A stretch of 51,056 nucleotides of DNA from Candidatus Eiseniibacteriota bacterium. Its GTDB lineage: Bacteria > Eisenbacteria > RBG-16-71-46. Of the stretch, positions 18,241 to 31,668 are shown one piece after another (within the stretch, counting starts at the first letter, position 1; each line of letters begins with the position of its first letter). The notes under the pieces were generated by a model that was given only the letters and a program-made list of their open reading frames with translations, was not told the DNA's origin and did not search any database. The stretch is taken from the NCBI GenBank assembly GCA_005893225.1, contig VBOT01000136.1, positions 1 to 51,056 of the forward strand, given 5' to 3'. Position numbers and translations under genes: made by a program.

Positions 18241-19547
18241 GAAGGCCGCTTGTCCACCACCGTCGCCAGCAGCTCGGCCTCGGCCACCAGCTGATCGTCG
18301 ACGAAGGCTTCGCCACGCATCTTCGAGGTCCCCCCCTTGAGCTTGAGCAGGGTGAGCTTGAAGCGCACCTGGTCGCCCGGCGTCACCGGGCGGCGGAATC
18401 GCGCCCCGTCGATGCCCATGAAGTACATGAGCTTGTGGTTCGGATCGTCCACCGAGTTGAGCAGCAGGAAGCCCCCCACCTGGGCCATGGCCTCGAGGAT
18501 CAGCACCGCGGGCATGATCGGATGCCCCGGGAAGTGCCCCTGGAAGAAGGGCTCGTTGATGGTGACGTTCTTGATGCCCTCGATGCTGTGGCCCTCCTCG
18601 ATGCGGGTGATCCGGTCCACCAGCAGGAACGGGTAGCGGTGGGGGATGATGTCCATGATGGCGGTGATGTCCCACTCCTCGGGCGTTCCGCCCGGGCGCC
18701 GCCCCGGCAGCGGCAGGGTGTTCTTCAGGTGCCGGACGAAGGCCACGTGCCCCTGGTGGCCCGAGCGGTAGGCGCTCACATGCCCCAGCAGCGGCCCGCC
18801 GAGCAGGAACAGGTCCCCGAGCAGGTCCAGGATCTTGTGGCGCACGAACTCGTCAGGGTATCGCAGGGGTTCCTGGTTCAGGATCCCCTTCTCGCCGATC
18901 ACCACCGCGTTCTCGAGGCAGCCGCCCTTGATCCAGCCGGCCTGCCGCAGGGACTCGAGGTCGCGCTCCAGCACGAAGGTCCGCGCCGGGGCGACCTCGT
19001 TCAGGAACGTGTGGTCGTCGATGTCGAGGGACAGGGTCTGACGCCCCACCAGCGGGTGGTCGTAGTCGATCGTGAAGGTGATCTTGAGACCGTCGTAAGG
19101 CACGGCGGAGAGGTGGGCGCCGTTCTCCTCCCAGTGCACCGGCTTGGTCACCTTGATGTGTCGCCTGGGGAGGTCCTGCTTCTCGAAGCCGGCCTCCACC
19201 AGCATGCGCGCTATCGGCGCGGCGCTCCCGTCGGCGGGCTCGGGGATCTCCATGGTGCTGGTCTCGATGACCAGGTTGTCGATCGAGAGCCCGGCCACGG
19301 CGGCCAGCAGATGCTCCATGGTGTGGACCTGCACGCCGTTCTGCTCGAGGATGGTGCGGCGGGCCGCCTTGGGGTCGAAGACCGCGTTCTCGGGCCGCAC
19401 CTGCACCACCGGCCGGCCCGGCAGGTCGAGCCGCACGAAGTGCACGCCGCTGCCGGCCGGGGCGGGCCGGAAGGTGACGGCGCCGCGCACGCCGGTGTGC
19501 AGGCCCACGCCCTCGAACGAGACTGGCCGGGCCAGGGTGCGCTGCAT
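18237..19547 (-). CDS. lpxC/fabZ: Bifunctional UDP-3-O-acyl-N-acetylglucosamine deacetylase / 3-hydroxyacyl-ACP dehydratase
   Basis: LpxC part [18 protein letters not shown]...[15 protein letters not shown]...[13 protein letters not shown]; FabZ part [15 protein letters not shown]...[26 protein letters not shown]. Confidence 0.95.
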   Translation of the reverse strand: MQRTLARPVSFEGVGLHTGVRGAVTFRPAPAGSGVHFVRLDLPGRPVVQVRPENAVFDPKAARRTILEQNGVQVHTMEHLLAAVAGLSIDNLVIETSTMEIPEPADGSAAPIARMLVEAGFEKQDLPRRHIKVTKPVHWEENGAHLSAVPYDGLKITFTIDYDHPLVGRQTLSLDIDDHTFLNEVAPARTFVLERDLESLRQAGWIKGGCLENAVVIGEKGILNQEPLRYPDEFVRHKILDLLGDLFLLGGPLLGHVSAYRSGHQGHVAFVRHLKNTLPLPGRRPGGTPEEWDITAIMDIIPHRYPFLLVDRITRIEEGHSIEGIKNVTINEPFFQGHFPGHPIMPAVLILEAMAQVGGFLLLNSVDDPNHKLMYFMGIDGARFRRPVTPGDQVRFKLTLLKLKGGTSKMRGEAFVDDQLVAEAELLATVVDKRPS

Positions 19548-19555
19548 CTTGCCTT

Positions 19556-20629
19556 TCAAGGCACCTCTTCGCGAACCGGGTACTCGCGCGAAGCCGGGGT
19601 CGAGCGCTCGAGCGCGCCGATCCGTTGCTCCAGGTCCTTGGTGCGCTGGAACAACTGGGGGAGCCTCTGGATGAAGGCATTGAGGCGCTTGAACACCGCC
19701 TGGGGGAGCGCCGGGTAGCCGATCACGACCCCGTCGGGCGGCACCGACTTGGTGACGCCGCTCTTGCCTCCCACAATCGCGCGAGTGCCGATCCGGATGT
19801 GGCCGATCAGCCCCGCCTGCCCGCCGAGCGTGACGTAGTCCTCGAGCTCCGTGCTGCCCGAGATCCCCACCTGGGCGACGATGATGGAATGGCTGCCCAC
19901 CACCACGTTGTGTCCGATCTGCACCAGGTTGTCGATCTTGGTGCCGTCCCCGATGCGCGTGCTGTCGGTGGTGGCGCGGTCGATGGTGGTGTTGGCGCCG
20001 ACCTCGACGTCGTCGCCGATCACCACGTTGCCCACCTGCGGCACCTTGTGATAGCGGCCGCTGTCGAACGCGAAGCCGAAGCCGTCGCTGCCGATCACCA
20101 CCCCCGGATGCATGATGCAGCGCTTGCCGACCTGGCACTCGTCGCGCAGGATCACATGCGGGAAGAAGAAGGTGTCGTCGCCCACCGAGGCGCGCTCGCC
20201 CACGTAGCACCCCGGCATCAGCACCACGCGGGCTCCGATCTTCGCCCCGCGCTCGATCACGCATTGGGCGCCGATCGACACCTCCGCGCCGACCTCCGCC
20301 TCTGGCGAGACCACCGCGCTCGGGTGCACGCCGGTCTCGGGCCGGTAGGGATCGGGCCGAAACACGCGCACCACGCGCTGAAACGCCAGGTAGGGGTTGT
20401 CGACCTGCAGCAGCGGAACCATCGTGGCGCGGCGCGGCTCGCGCGAGCAGATCACCGCCGAGGCGCTGGTCTCGAGCAGGTAGGGCTCGTAGCGCGAGTT
20501 GGCGAGGAAGGTGATGTCGCCGGGAAGCGCCTCGCGGATTCCCGCCACCCCGCGGATCGACACCGACCCATCCCCCACCACCTCGCCGCCGAGGATGGCG
20601 GCCAGCTCGGCCAGAGTCTTCGTGATCAT
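19556..20629 (-). CDS. lpxD: UDP-3-O-(3-hydroxyacyl)glucosamine N-acyltransferase
   Basis: [45 protein letters not shown]; hexapeptide repeats; [41 protein letters not shown]. Confidence 0.95.
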   Translation of the reverse strand: MITKTLAELAAILGGEVVGDGSVSIRGVAGIREALPGDITFLANSRYEPYLLETSASAVICSREPRRATMVPLLQVDNPYLAFQRVVRVFRPDPYRPETGVHPSAVVSPEAEVGAEVSIGAQCVIERGAKIGARVVLMPGCYVGERASVGDDTFFFPHVILRDECQVGKRCIMHPGVVIGSDGFGFAFDSGRYHKVPQVGNVVIGDDVEVGANTTIDRATTDSTRIGDGTKIDNLVQIGHNVVVGSHSIIVAQVGISGSTELEDYVTLGGQAGLIGHIRIGTRAIVGGKSGVTKSVPPDGVVIGYPALPQAVFKRLNAFIQRLPQLFQRTKDLEQRIGALERSTPASREYPVREEVP

Positions 20630-20640
20630 GAAAGGCCTTC

Positions 20641-21204
20641 CTATCGGGCTCCGCCCGTTGTGGAACGCGTTCTGAGCTCTTCCAGGACCAGGGCCGTCAT
20701 GTCCAGGGATTTGTCGGCGTAGATGATGAACCCCCCGGCCGAATCCAGGACCAGGTTGAGATCCTTGTCGTTCGCCACCTTCTCCACCGCGCTGCGGATC
20801 TGGGCCACCACCTCGCCGGTGGCGCGCTCGTTCTCGGTCGCGGCCCGGCCCTGGGGACCCCAGACCTCCTGGACGAAGCGCTCGTACTCGGCGGTCGCCC
20901 GCTGCAGCGCCTCCTCCTTCTCCTGGCGCTTGAGCGCCGAGAGGATCGGTCCCTGGTCGCGCACCTCGGCCCGCAGCTGGTTGGCGACCTTCTCCTTCTC
21001 CGCTGCCTCGTCCCGCCAGCCCTGGACCTGGCGGTCGAAGCGCTGCTGCGCCTCCTGGGCGTCCTTGTACTCCTGGAAGATGCGCGCCGAGTCGATGTAG
21101 CCGACGCGGAGGTCGGCCCGGGCCGGCGCGGCGAGCACGAGCCACGCTCCCGCCAGGCACGCTGCGCCGGCCAGGAATCCCATTCGCCACCGGATCAGGG
21201 ACAT
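20641..21204 (-). CDS. OmpH/Skp family periplasmic chaperone
   Basis: Signal peptide; [32 protein letters not shown], coiled coil, [30 protein letters not shown]. Confidence 0.88.
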   Translation of the reverse strand: MSLIRWRMGFLAGAACLAGAWLVLAAPARADLRVGYIDSARIFQEYKDAQEAQQRFDRQVQGWRDEAAEKEKVANQLRAEVRDQGPILSALKRQEKEEALQRATAEYERFVQEVWGPQGRAATENERATGEVVAQIRSAVEKVANDKDLNLVLDSAGGFIIYADKSLDMTALVLEELRTRSTTGGAR

Positions 21205-23703
21205 GGTCAGAAGTTGAGGTTGCCGATCAGGAAATGCGCCTTGGCGTGCGGGCCGTCGTCGCGGTTGAACCCGTATCCATAATCGAGGCCGACGTTGCCG
21301 AGCAACGGGATCTCGAGCCGGAATCCGATTCCCGCTCCGAGCTTGAGGTCGAAGGGCCTGATCTCGCTCCACAGGTCCCAGACGTTGCCAGCGTCGAAGA
21401 AGACCACACCGTGGAGGGGATGAACAATGGGAAACTGCTGCTCCACGGTGTAGAGGGTCATGAAGTGGCCGCCCGGGTAACGCACGCGGGTGTAGGTGGT
21501 GGTGTCCCGGAACACGGTGTCACGCATCCCCGGAACCGTCGTCGAGTCGATGCTGGCGATGAACTTGTGGACCGTGCCGATCAGGCGGTCGAACTTCTCC
21601 GGCACCACCTGGTAATCGTCGTAGCCGCGCAGCGGATCGGGGGTCGTTCCTCCGCCGAGCCGGAAAGTCTCGTAGAGGGGAGCGCCGCTCTTCTGGTCGG
21701 CGTACGCGCCGAGCAGCCCCACCCGGGCCCGCAGCATGGTCGTGATCCCCTTCAGGAACGAAGGCAGGTACACGCGGCCCTCGATCCGGTGCTTGTGGAA
21801 GTTGATCTCGCCGCCGAAGGGTCCGCCCGCGAACTCGTCCTCCGACGACAGGCGCGTGCCCTTGGTGGGATAGAAGGGGTTGTCCGCGCTGTTGCGAAGG
21901 AAACTGGTCTGCAGGCTGTTCGTGAGCACGGTCCTGCCGAAGCGGAGGCCCGAGAGGGCGATGCGGTCGGCGTCCGAAAGCGTGCCGAGCGAGTCCACGG
22001 TCACCGCCTCGATGCTGAACGACAGCGAGCCGCGCGAGTAGTCCGGCCAGGGCAGCGGACGGCCGATGCGTCCCGAGCCGCCCACGCGCTTCTCCTGGTA
22101 GAAGTCGAGCTCGCGCCGGGTGTCGAACAGCGAGAAGCCGAGCAGGGTCGGGGTGTCGTGGAACCAGGGCTCGGTGAAGCTCAGGTAGTAGTCGCTGCGC
22201 TTGCCGCCACGCTCGAGGTGGAGCGACAAGCTCTGACCGTTCCCGAGCACGTTGTTGTGTCCCAGCTCGAGGAAGCCCGTGACGCCGCTCTGGCTGGTGT
22301 AGCCGGCGCCCGCCGAGGCGGTGCCGACCTGCTTCTCCTTGACCTTGAGGTTGATGTCGACGTCGGTGCTGTCGGCCGGGGTGAAGTCGACCTGCACGTC
22401 CTCGAACAGCCCGAGGCGGGAGATGTCCCCCTGGGTGCGCACCAGCGCCGAGCGCTTGAAGCGGTCGCCCTCGTGGATCGCCATCTCGCGCCGGATCACC
22501 TTCTCGCGGGTGTTCCGGTTGCCGAGGATGTTCACCATGCGGATCGTCGAGGGCCGCCCCTCGGTGATGCCGAACGTCACGTCCACCACCGAGTCCCGCA
22601 CCGTCTCGCGCGGCTCGATGCCGAGGTAGAGGTAGCCCCGCTCGGCGTACTCCGCGTAGGCCTGCCCCTGGACCTTCTCGACCCGGGAAGCGTCGTACTT
22701 CTCCCCAGGCCGGGGCTGCCACAGCTTCTGGAGGGGGGCGGCGTCCAGCACCTGGTTGCCGCTCCAGGCAACCTGGCCGATGCGGTAGAGGCGGCCCTCC
22801 TCGACGGTCGCCTTCAGGGTCAGGTGCCGCGGCTCGTCGCCGGGCTCGAGGTCCTGGCTCAGGACCCTCATGTCCCGGTAGCCGTGGCTGTGGTAGTAGG
22901 CCTCCAGCCGTTCCTTGTCCTCGGTGAAGTTCTCCTCCTTGACCTCGCCCCCGCCGAAGAAGCCCTTGGTCTTGGTCTTCATGCGCTTGCGCAGCTTGTG
23001 CTCCGGAAACGCCGTCACGCCCGCGAACACGATGCGCGTGATCTTGACGCGCTCGCCCTCGCGCACCACGAAGCGCAGCGTCAGATGGTTCGCTCCCGCG
23101 CTGGTGTCCGGCACCGCCTCGACCGAGGCCTGGGCGAAGCCTTCCTGGTGGTAGTACCGCAGCAGCGAGTCGACCTGGGAGCGGGTGGTGGTCGGCGAGT
23201 AGACCTCGCCGGAATGGAGGAACAGCTTCTTCTCGAGCTCGGAGGTCGCGCGCTTCTGGTTGCCGCTGAACTCGACCTTCGCGATGCGCGGCCGCTCGCG
23301 GACATGGATCACCACGTCCACCTGGTCGCCGTGCGGGAGCGTCTCCACCCACACGTCGTCGAACAGCCCGAGCGCGAACAGCTTGCGGATCCCGCGCCGC
23401 ACCTCCTCGTCGGAGTAGCGGCGGCCGCGCGGCACCTCGAACGAGCGCAGGATGCGCGTGCTGTCGGTGAGGGTGTTGCCGGCCACCGAGACGCGCCCGA
23501 TCTGGAGCGCTGCCTCGGCTTCCTCGGAGAGCGAGTCGCCGGCGGTCGAATCGGGGGCAGAAGCGGCCGTGTCGGCGGCCGCCTGCTGGCCCGCCGGGGG
23601 GAGCAACGCCTCCCCTGCGGCCTGGCGCCCAGCGGGTCCGGCACCCCCCGCCCCGGCGATCGCCCCGGCCGACGCCGGCCAGGCCACCAGGAGGGCGAGC
23701 GCG

Positions 23704-26172
<2,469 letters not shown>

Positions 26173-26275
26173 GGCCTTGGTTCGGGTGCCGATGGGCGCG
26201 TCGCAGTCGTGATTCCGGACCGCCGCGCGGAGGCGCGGGGACGCCGCCCTCTGGCAGCCGTGGATTCTCCTCTGG

Positions 26276-27376
26276 TTAAGCCTCCGTCTCGCGCTCGGCG
26301 GATGCAAGCCGCTCGCGCACGATCTGGGCGCGGTAGACGTTGCGCTCCCCCGGGGAAAGGTCACCCCCGAAGAGGCGCTGCAGGTGCGCCGGCTGGGTCA
26401 GCACCAGGAGCTCGTTGATCACCCGCAGGTGGCAAAGGCCGGGCATGCTCAGCGCCACGCCCAGCCGGACCGCCGAACACAGGTTGATGACCTCCCGCGA
26501 GTGAATCGAGCGACAATACCGCAGCGTGCCATAGGCGCGCCACACCTTGTCCTCGATCTGGACGCGGGCGTCCCGCATCATGCGCTCGCGGGCGCGCTCC
26601 TCGGTCTCGATGATCTCGCGCGTCACCCGCTCGAGCCGCTCGATCGATTCGCGCTCGCTGCGCCCGAGCGTGGTCTGGTTCGAGATCTGGAACAGATTGC
26701 CCATCACCTCGCTGTGCTCGCCGTAGAGGCCGCGCACGTTGAGGCCGACTTCCATGATGCTCTTGAGCACCTTCTGGATCTCCTCCACCAGCACCAGCGC
26801 CGGCAGGTGGATGAGCACCGAGGCCCTGAGCCCGGTGCCGGCATTGGTCGGGCACGACGTGAGGTAGCCGATCTCCTCGGAGAAGGCGAAGTCGAGCGAC
26901 TGGTCGAGCTCGTCGTCCGCGGCGTCGGCCCGCGACCACGCCTCGGCGAGCTGGAAGCCGGGCGTCATGGCCTGGAGCCGCAGGTGGTCCTCCTCGTTGA
27001 TCATCAGGGACAGCGACTCGTCGGCGGCGATCATGATGCCGCGCGGCTTGACTCCGTCCCCGAGCTCGTGGCTGACGAGATGGCGCTCGACCAGGATCTG
27101 CCGCTCGATCGGGCTCATCTCGGTCATGCGCAGGAGCAGGCCGTTCTCGAACGCGCGGGAGCGCTGCGCCGCCCCCGCCACGCTCAGCAGCACTCCCTGG
27201 AGCTGCTCGTCGCGGGCGCGGTGGGTGAACGGGACGCTGTGGAGATTGCGGGCCAGGCGGATGCGGGTCGAGAGCACCAGGTCGGCGTGCGGACCCTGGC
27301 CCGAGAGCCACGGGCTGGGACGCGCGATCAGGGCGTCGAACGAGGCGGGCGGAGAGGCGCCGTTGGAAGGGTTCAT
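26276..27376 (-). CDS. mcsB: Protein arginine kinase McsB
   Basis: VLSTRIRLARNLHSVPF; HLVSHELGDGVKPRGIMIAADESLSLMINEEDHLRLQ; LTSCPTNAGTGLRASVLIHLPAL; directly downstream of mcsA. Confidence 0.95.
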   Translation of the reverse strand: MNPSNGASPPASFDALIARPSPWLSGQGPHADLVLSTRIRLARNLHSVPFTHRARDEQLQGVLLSVAGAAQRSRAFENGLLLRMTEMSPIERQILVERHLVSHELGDGVKPRGIMIAADESLSLMINEEDHLRLQAMTPGFQLAEAWSRADAADDELDQSLDFAFSEEIGYLTSCPTNAGTGLRASVLIHLPALVLVEEIQKVLKSIMEVGLNVRGLYGEHSEVMGNLFQISNQTTLGRSERESIERLERVTREIIETEERARERMMRDARVQIEDKVWRAYGTLRYCRSIHSREVINLCSAVRLGVALSMPGLCHLRVINELLVLTQPAHLQRLFGGDLSPGERNVYRAQIVRERLASAERETEA

Positions 27377-27906
27377 TGTGGCTTCTCCCCGGCCGGCGGG
27401 GCGGACGGCGTTCCGGACTCGAGGCGCTTGATCTCGTCGCGGATGCCGGCCGCATGCTCGAACTCCTCGCGCTCGACCGCGCGCTGCAGCTCGTCGTGAA
27501 GGCGGTGGATCTGGCGCGAGCGGGTCACTCCCTCGCCGTCCCGGGTCGGCACCTTGCCGCGGTGGCGGGTGTCGCCGTGGATGCGCCGGAGCAGCGGCCG
27601 GAGCTGGAACTGGAACGCCGTGTAGCACTCGGCGCAGCCCAGCCGGCCGGTCTCCTTGAAGCCCGAGTACACCATCCCGCAGCGCGGGCACTGCACGTGG
27701 CCGACCCGCTCCTCGTCGGTAGTGGTCATGCCGTCCACCATGTTGGCGAGCAGATCCGCGATGTCGAACTTGTGCTTCTTGGAGGCCGCGTGCAGCCCCT
27801 TCTCCTCGGCGCAGCGCTCGCACACGTGGATCTCCGACATCTTGTTGTCGTGGATCTCGGTGAAGTGCACCGTCGCTGGATTCTTTCCACACACCTGGCA
27901 GACCAT
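27373..27906 (-). CDS. mcsA: McsA-like zinc-finger/UVR activator protein
   Basis: CQVCGKNPATVHF...CERCAEEKG...CPRCGMVYSGFKETGRLGCAECYTAF plus UVR motif LQRAVEREEFEHAAGIRDEIKRLE. Confidence 0.92.
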   Translation of the reverse strand: MVCQVCGKNPATVHFTEIHDNKMSEIHVCERCAEEKGLHAASKKHKFDIADLLANMVDGMTTTDEERVGHVQCPRCGMVYSGFKETGRLGCAECYTAFQFQLRPLLRRIHGDTRHRGKVPTRDGEGVTRSRQIHRLHDELQRAVEREEFEHAAGIRDEIKRLESGTPSAPPAGEKPQ

Positions 27907-27917
27907 CGCAGGACCTT

Positions 27918-28652
27918 TCACGCCTCGCCGAGCCGGCCGTCCTCGAGGATCATCACGCGGTCCGCTACGGCCGCAAGCCTATCATTATGCGTGACGACCA
28001 CAAATGTCTGATGCCGCTCTCGGGCCAGTGTTGCGATGAGTTCATGAAGCGACGCGGCGGCGCGACGATCGAGGTTTCCCGACGGCTCGTCGGCGAGCAC
28101 CAGCTCCGGTTCGCCGACCAGCGCGCGAGCCACCGCGACGCGTTGCGCCTCGCCGCCCGAGAGCTCCATCGGCCGATGCTCCCAGCGTTCCGGCATCCCG
28201 GCCGCGGCGAGGGTGCTCTGCGCTCGCGACCGGGCGGCGCCCCACTCGACCCCGGCAATGAGCAGCGGCATCATGACGTTCTCCTCCGCGCTGAACTCCG
28301 GCAACAGATGATGAAACTGGAAGATGAAGCCCAGGTGGCAGGCCCGGAACTCGGCCAGCTCGGCCTCGCCGAATCGATCCGTGCGCCGGCCGTCGACGGT
28401 CAGCGTGCCGCGGTCGGGCCGGTCCAATGTCCCGAGGATGTTCAACAGCGTGCTCTTCCCCGCCCCTGAAGCGCCAAGGATTGCCAAAATCGTGCCACGC
28501 CTGACCGTGAGATCCACGCCTTTCAGCACCTCGAGCCTCCTCCAAGGGCCATCGTAAGCCTTGCAGATGCCGCGCGCCGCCAGGACCTCGTCGACTCGAA
28601 TAATTGGCTGTCCGGCAGCCAGTTGTCCGGATTCCTTGAGATTTCGGCTCAT
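27918..28652 (-). CDS. lolD: Lipoprotein-releasing ABC transporter ATP-binding protein
   Basis: LGASGAGKSTLLNILGTLDRPDRG; FIFQFHHLLPEFSAEENVMMPLLIAG; ELSGGEAQRVAVARALVGEPELVLADEPSGNLD. Confidence 0.93.
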   Translation of the reverse strand: MSRNLKESGQLAAGQPIIRVDEVLAARGICKAYDGPWRRLEVLKGVDLTVRRGTILAILGASGAGKSTLLNILGTLDRPDRGTLTVDGRRTDRFGEAELAEFRACHLGFIFQFHHLLPEFSAEENVMMPLLIAGVEWGAARSRAQSTLAAAGMPERWEHRPMELSGGEAQRVAVARALVGEPELVLADEPSGNLDRRAAASLHELIATLARERHQTFVVVTHNDRLAAVADRVMILEDGRLGEA

Positions 28653-29904
28653 GCCTGGCGCCGGATCGCGTCCACCGGGTCCAGCCGCGAAGCCCTCCAG
28701 GCCGGATAGAGGGCGGCGGTCAAACAAAGCGTCAGGGCGGCCAGAATGACGGCGATGAAATCGCCACCCTCCGGCCGCACCGGGAGGCGCTCGATGAAGT
28801 ACACGTCGCCCGGCAGCCGCACGAACGGGTAGCGCTGGAGGATCCCGATCAGCAGCATGCCCAACCCGGCGCCGAGCGCGGTGCCCAGCCCTCCGATCAG
28901 CAGCCCCTCGCACAGGAACACCTGGAGCACCACGCGCGAGCGGGCGCCCAGGGACTTCAGCACCCCGATGTCGCGGCGCTTCTCGAGCACCACCATGAAC
29001 AGCGTGCTCACGATGTTGGCGTGCTCACGATGTTGAACGCCGCCACCAGGACGATCAGCGCCAGGATCACGAACATCACCGCCTTCTCGAGCTTCATCCA
29101 GGTGAACAGGTTGCGGTTGAGCTCGATCCAGTTGTTGGCCCGGAGCCCGGGAGTCCCGAGCGCCCTCATCAGGCGTCCCTCGGCGCGCGGTGCGTCGAAC
29201 ATGTCGCTGAGCCGCACCTCGATGCCGGTCACCGCGTCGCCGAGGTCGAAGAACCTCTGCGCGGCGCCGATCGAAGTGAAGCCGAAGCTCGAGTCGTAGG
29301 TGTAGAGCCCGGAGGTGAAGACGCCGACCAGCCGGAAGGCCTGGAGCTTGGGCGCGAAGCCGAACGCCGAGCCACGGTCGCTCCTCAGGGTGGCGAGCAG
29401 CAACCGGTCTCCCACCCGCGCGCCGAGCCGCGCCGTCAGCTCCGAGCCCAGTACGATCCCCGGCAGGCCTTCGGCGGTCGCGATCGGGATCGAATCGAGC
29501 GGCGGCGCGATGTGCTGCCCGATGCTGGTCACCGAGCGCTCGGCCGCGAGGTCCACCCCTTTGACCACCAGGCCTTCGGTGAGCCCGTCCCGGTACACCA
29601 TGGCCTTGACGTAGGTGAACGGGGCCACTCCCAGCACGCCCCGCTCCCCCTTGAGCCGCGCCACCAGGGCGCCGGGCTCCCGCACTCCGCCGGTGTTCTC
29701 ACCCAGGAACACGACGTGGGCGTCGGTCCCCGCGATGCGGGTCTGGATCTCGTTCTCGAACCCGTTCATCACCGCCAGCACGGTGAGCAGAGCGGTCACC
29801 CCGAGCGCCACCCCCGCGATCGAGATTCCGGTGAGGAGGGTGATGAATCCGCTCTGCCGCCGCGTCCGCAGGTAGCGGGCGGCGATCCACAGCGGGAGAT
29901 TCAC
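28649..29904 (-). pseudogene. lolE: Lipoprotein-releasing ABC transporter permease (LolC/LolE), split in two ORFs by a 17-bp tandem duplication
   Basis: ORF A 29008..29904 (NLPLWIAARYLRTRRQSGFITLLTGISIAGVALGVTALLTVLAVMNGFE...VAAFNIVSTPTS*) and ORF B 28649..29011 (MSTLFMVVLEKRRDIGVLKSLGARSR...AWRASRLDPVDAIRRQA) together make one complete permease. Confidence 0.85.
29002..29035 (-). repeat. Perfect 17-bp tandem direct duplication
   Basis: + strand GCGTGCTCACGATGTTG at 29002-29018 and again at 29019-29035. Confidence 0.98.
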
Positions 29905-31416
29905 CGTGCCGCGTTCCCGGGCTGCGCGTCGCCCGCGCGCGCGCCGACCGCGGGGCCCTCCGGCTCGATCTCGCCCCGTCCCTCCTCGGGTCGGAGCTGG
30001 GGGAACAGGATGACGTCGCGGATCGAGCGCGAATCGGTGAGCAGCATCGCCAGCCGGTCGATGCCGATGCCCACGCCGCCGGTGGGCGGCATGCCGTACT
30101 CCAGCGCGCGGAGGTAATCGTGGTCGATCACCTGCGCCTGCTCGTCGCCGTTCGCGCGGCGCGCCATCTGATCCTCGAACGCCCGGGCCTGCGCCTCCGG
30201 GTCGTTCTGTTCCGAGAACGCGTTCGCGAGCTCCATGCCCGACACTACCAGCTCGAAGCGCTCCACCAGGGTGGGGTCCCGGCGGCTCGCGCGGGCGAGC
30301 GGCGAAATCTCGGCCGGGAAGTCGACCACGAAGGTGGGCCGGACGATGCGGGGCTCGACCAGCTCCCCAAACAGCGCGTCGAGCAAGCCGCCGGCGCCGA
30401 GTCCCGGTCGCGTCGCCACCCCATGGGCGGCCGCGAGCCGCGCCAGCTGCCGGGCGTCGAGCGACTGCACCGGCTCGCCCACCCGCTCGCCGACCGCTTC
30501 CAGCATCGAGAGGCGCGGCCAGGGAGGAGCGAACTCGAGCCGCTGACCCTGGTAGTCGACCTCGAGCTTCCCGGTCACCGCCTGCACGGCGTCGCACACC
30601 AGGGACTCGGTCAGGTCCATCATGTCGTGGACGTCGGCGAAGGCCTGATAGAACTCCAGCATGGTGAACTCGGGATTGTGTGTCCGGTCCATGCCCTCGT
30701 TGCGGAAGTCGCGCGAGAACTCGTAGACGCGCTCGAGCCCGCCAACGATCAGACGCTTGAGATAGAGCTCGTTCGAGATCCTGAGGTAGAGCTCCATGTC
30801 GAGGGCGTGATGGCGGGTCACGAACGAGCGGCTGGAGGACCGGGGTCTCGACCTCGAGGTAGCCGCGCCGGTCGAGGTGGGCCCGCAGCGCGGCGACGAG
30901 ACGCGCGCGGCGCCGGAACGCCTCGCGGACCTCGAGGTTCATGAACAGGTCCGCGTAGCGCTGCCGGAACCGCGTCTCCGGGTCCTTGAGCCCGTGCCAC
31001 TTCTCGGGCAGCGGGCGCAGCGACTTGGCCAGCAGCTCGAAGGAGTCCACCCGCACCGTGATCTCGCCGGTGCGGGTCCGGAACGGCGCCCCTTCGACCC
31101 CGATCCAGTCCCCGACGTCGAGCAGCTCGTAGCGGGCGAAGGCATCGCCCAGGTGGTCGGCGCGAAAATAGAGCTGGATCCTGCCGCTCCCGTCCAGCAG
31201 GTGCGCGAATCCGGCCTTGCCGTGGCCGCGCAGGCTCAGGATCCGCCCCGCGAGGCGCACCGGCTGCCCCGGCTCCTGGGTGACGGCCTCGCCGCGGCCC
31301 AGGACGTCCGCCGCGTGGTCCGACGCCGGGTAGCCGTAGGCGTAGGGCTCCACCCCGAGCGCCCGCCAGCGCTCGAGCTTCTCGCGACGCTGGCGCATGA
31401 GTTCCTGGAGCGACAT
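29901..31416 (-). pseudogene. lysS: Class II lysyl-tRNA synthetase, frameshifted with loss of the GGAxARPF segment
   Basis: N-part MSLQELMRQRREKLERWRALG...[15 protein letters not shown] in one frame; C-part [60 protein letters not shown]...[17 protein letters not shown] in another; junction about 30822-30828. Confidence 0.88.
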
Positions 31417-31496
31417 TGGGACCTTTCGGAAGGACTTGCGCGGTTGGGAAGGGCCGTGGACACCCCGATCCACGAGGCACGCGCGCGATTCCCGCG

Positions 31497-31525
31497 ACTC
31501 TAGGAACGGCTCCGGGAGGTGTCAA
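31497..31525 (-). promoter_or_regulatory. Putative sigma70-type promoter for the lysS/lol/clpC/lpx superoperon
   Basis: Minus strand TTGACA-N17-TAGAGT, about 80 nt upstream of the lysS ATG. Confidence 0.65.
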
Positions 31526-31668
31526 GGAGCCGCGCTCCCCGCGGCGATCTCGATGCCGAATGGCGAAAGGCGCGCCCCCCATCGATGACCACCCATTATC
31601 ACTGGCATAACAAGCGACCCGGGGGGTATGCTTTTTCCCACGGGGCTCCTTTGTGCGACAGGAGGGCT

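Noticed and set aside
29000-30840. Mobile element insertion as the cause of the lolE and lysS disruptions
   Set aside because: No transposase, inverted repeats or foreign sequence; changes are a 17-bp tandem duplication and a short deletion.
31600-31625. Sigma54 promoter (TGGCATAACAAGC) upstream of the repeat protein
   Set aside because: GG-to-GC spacing is 8 rather than 10 and the TTGC element is absent.
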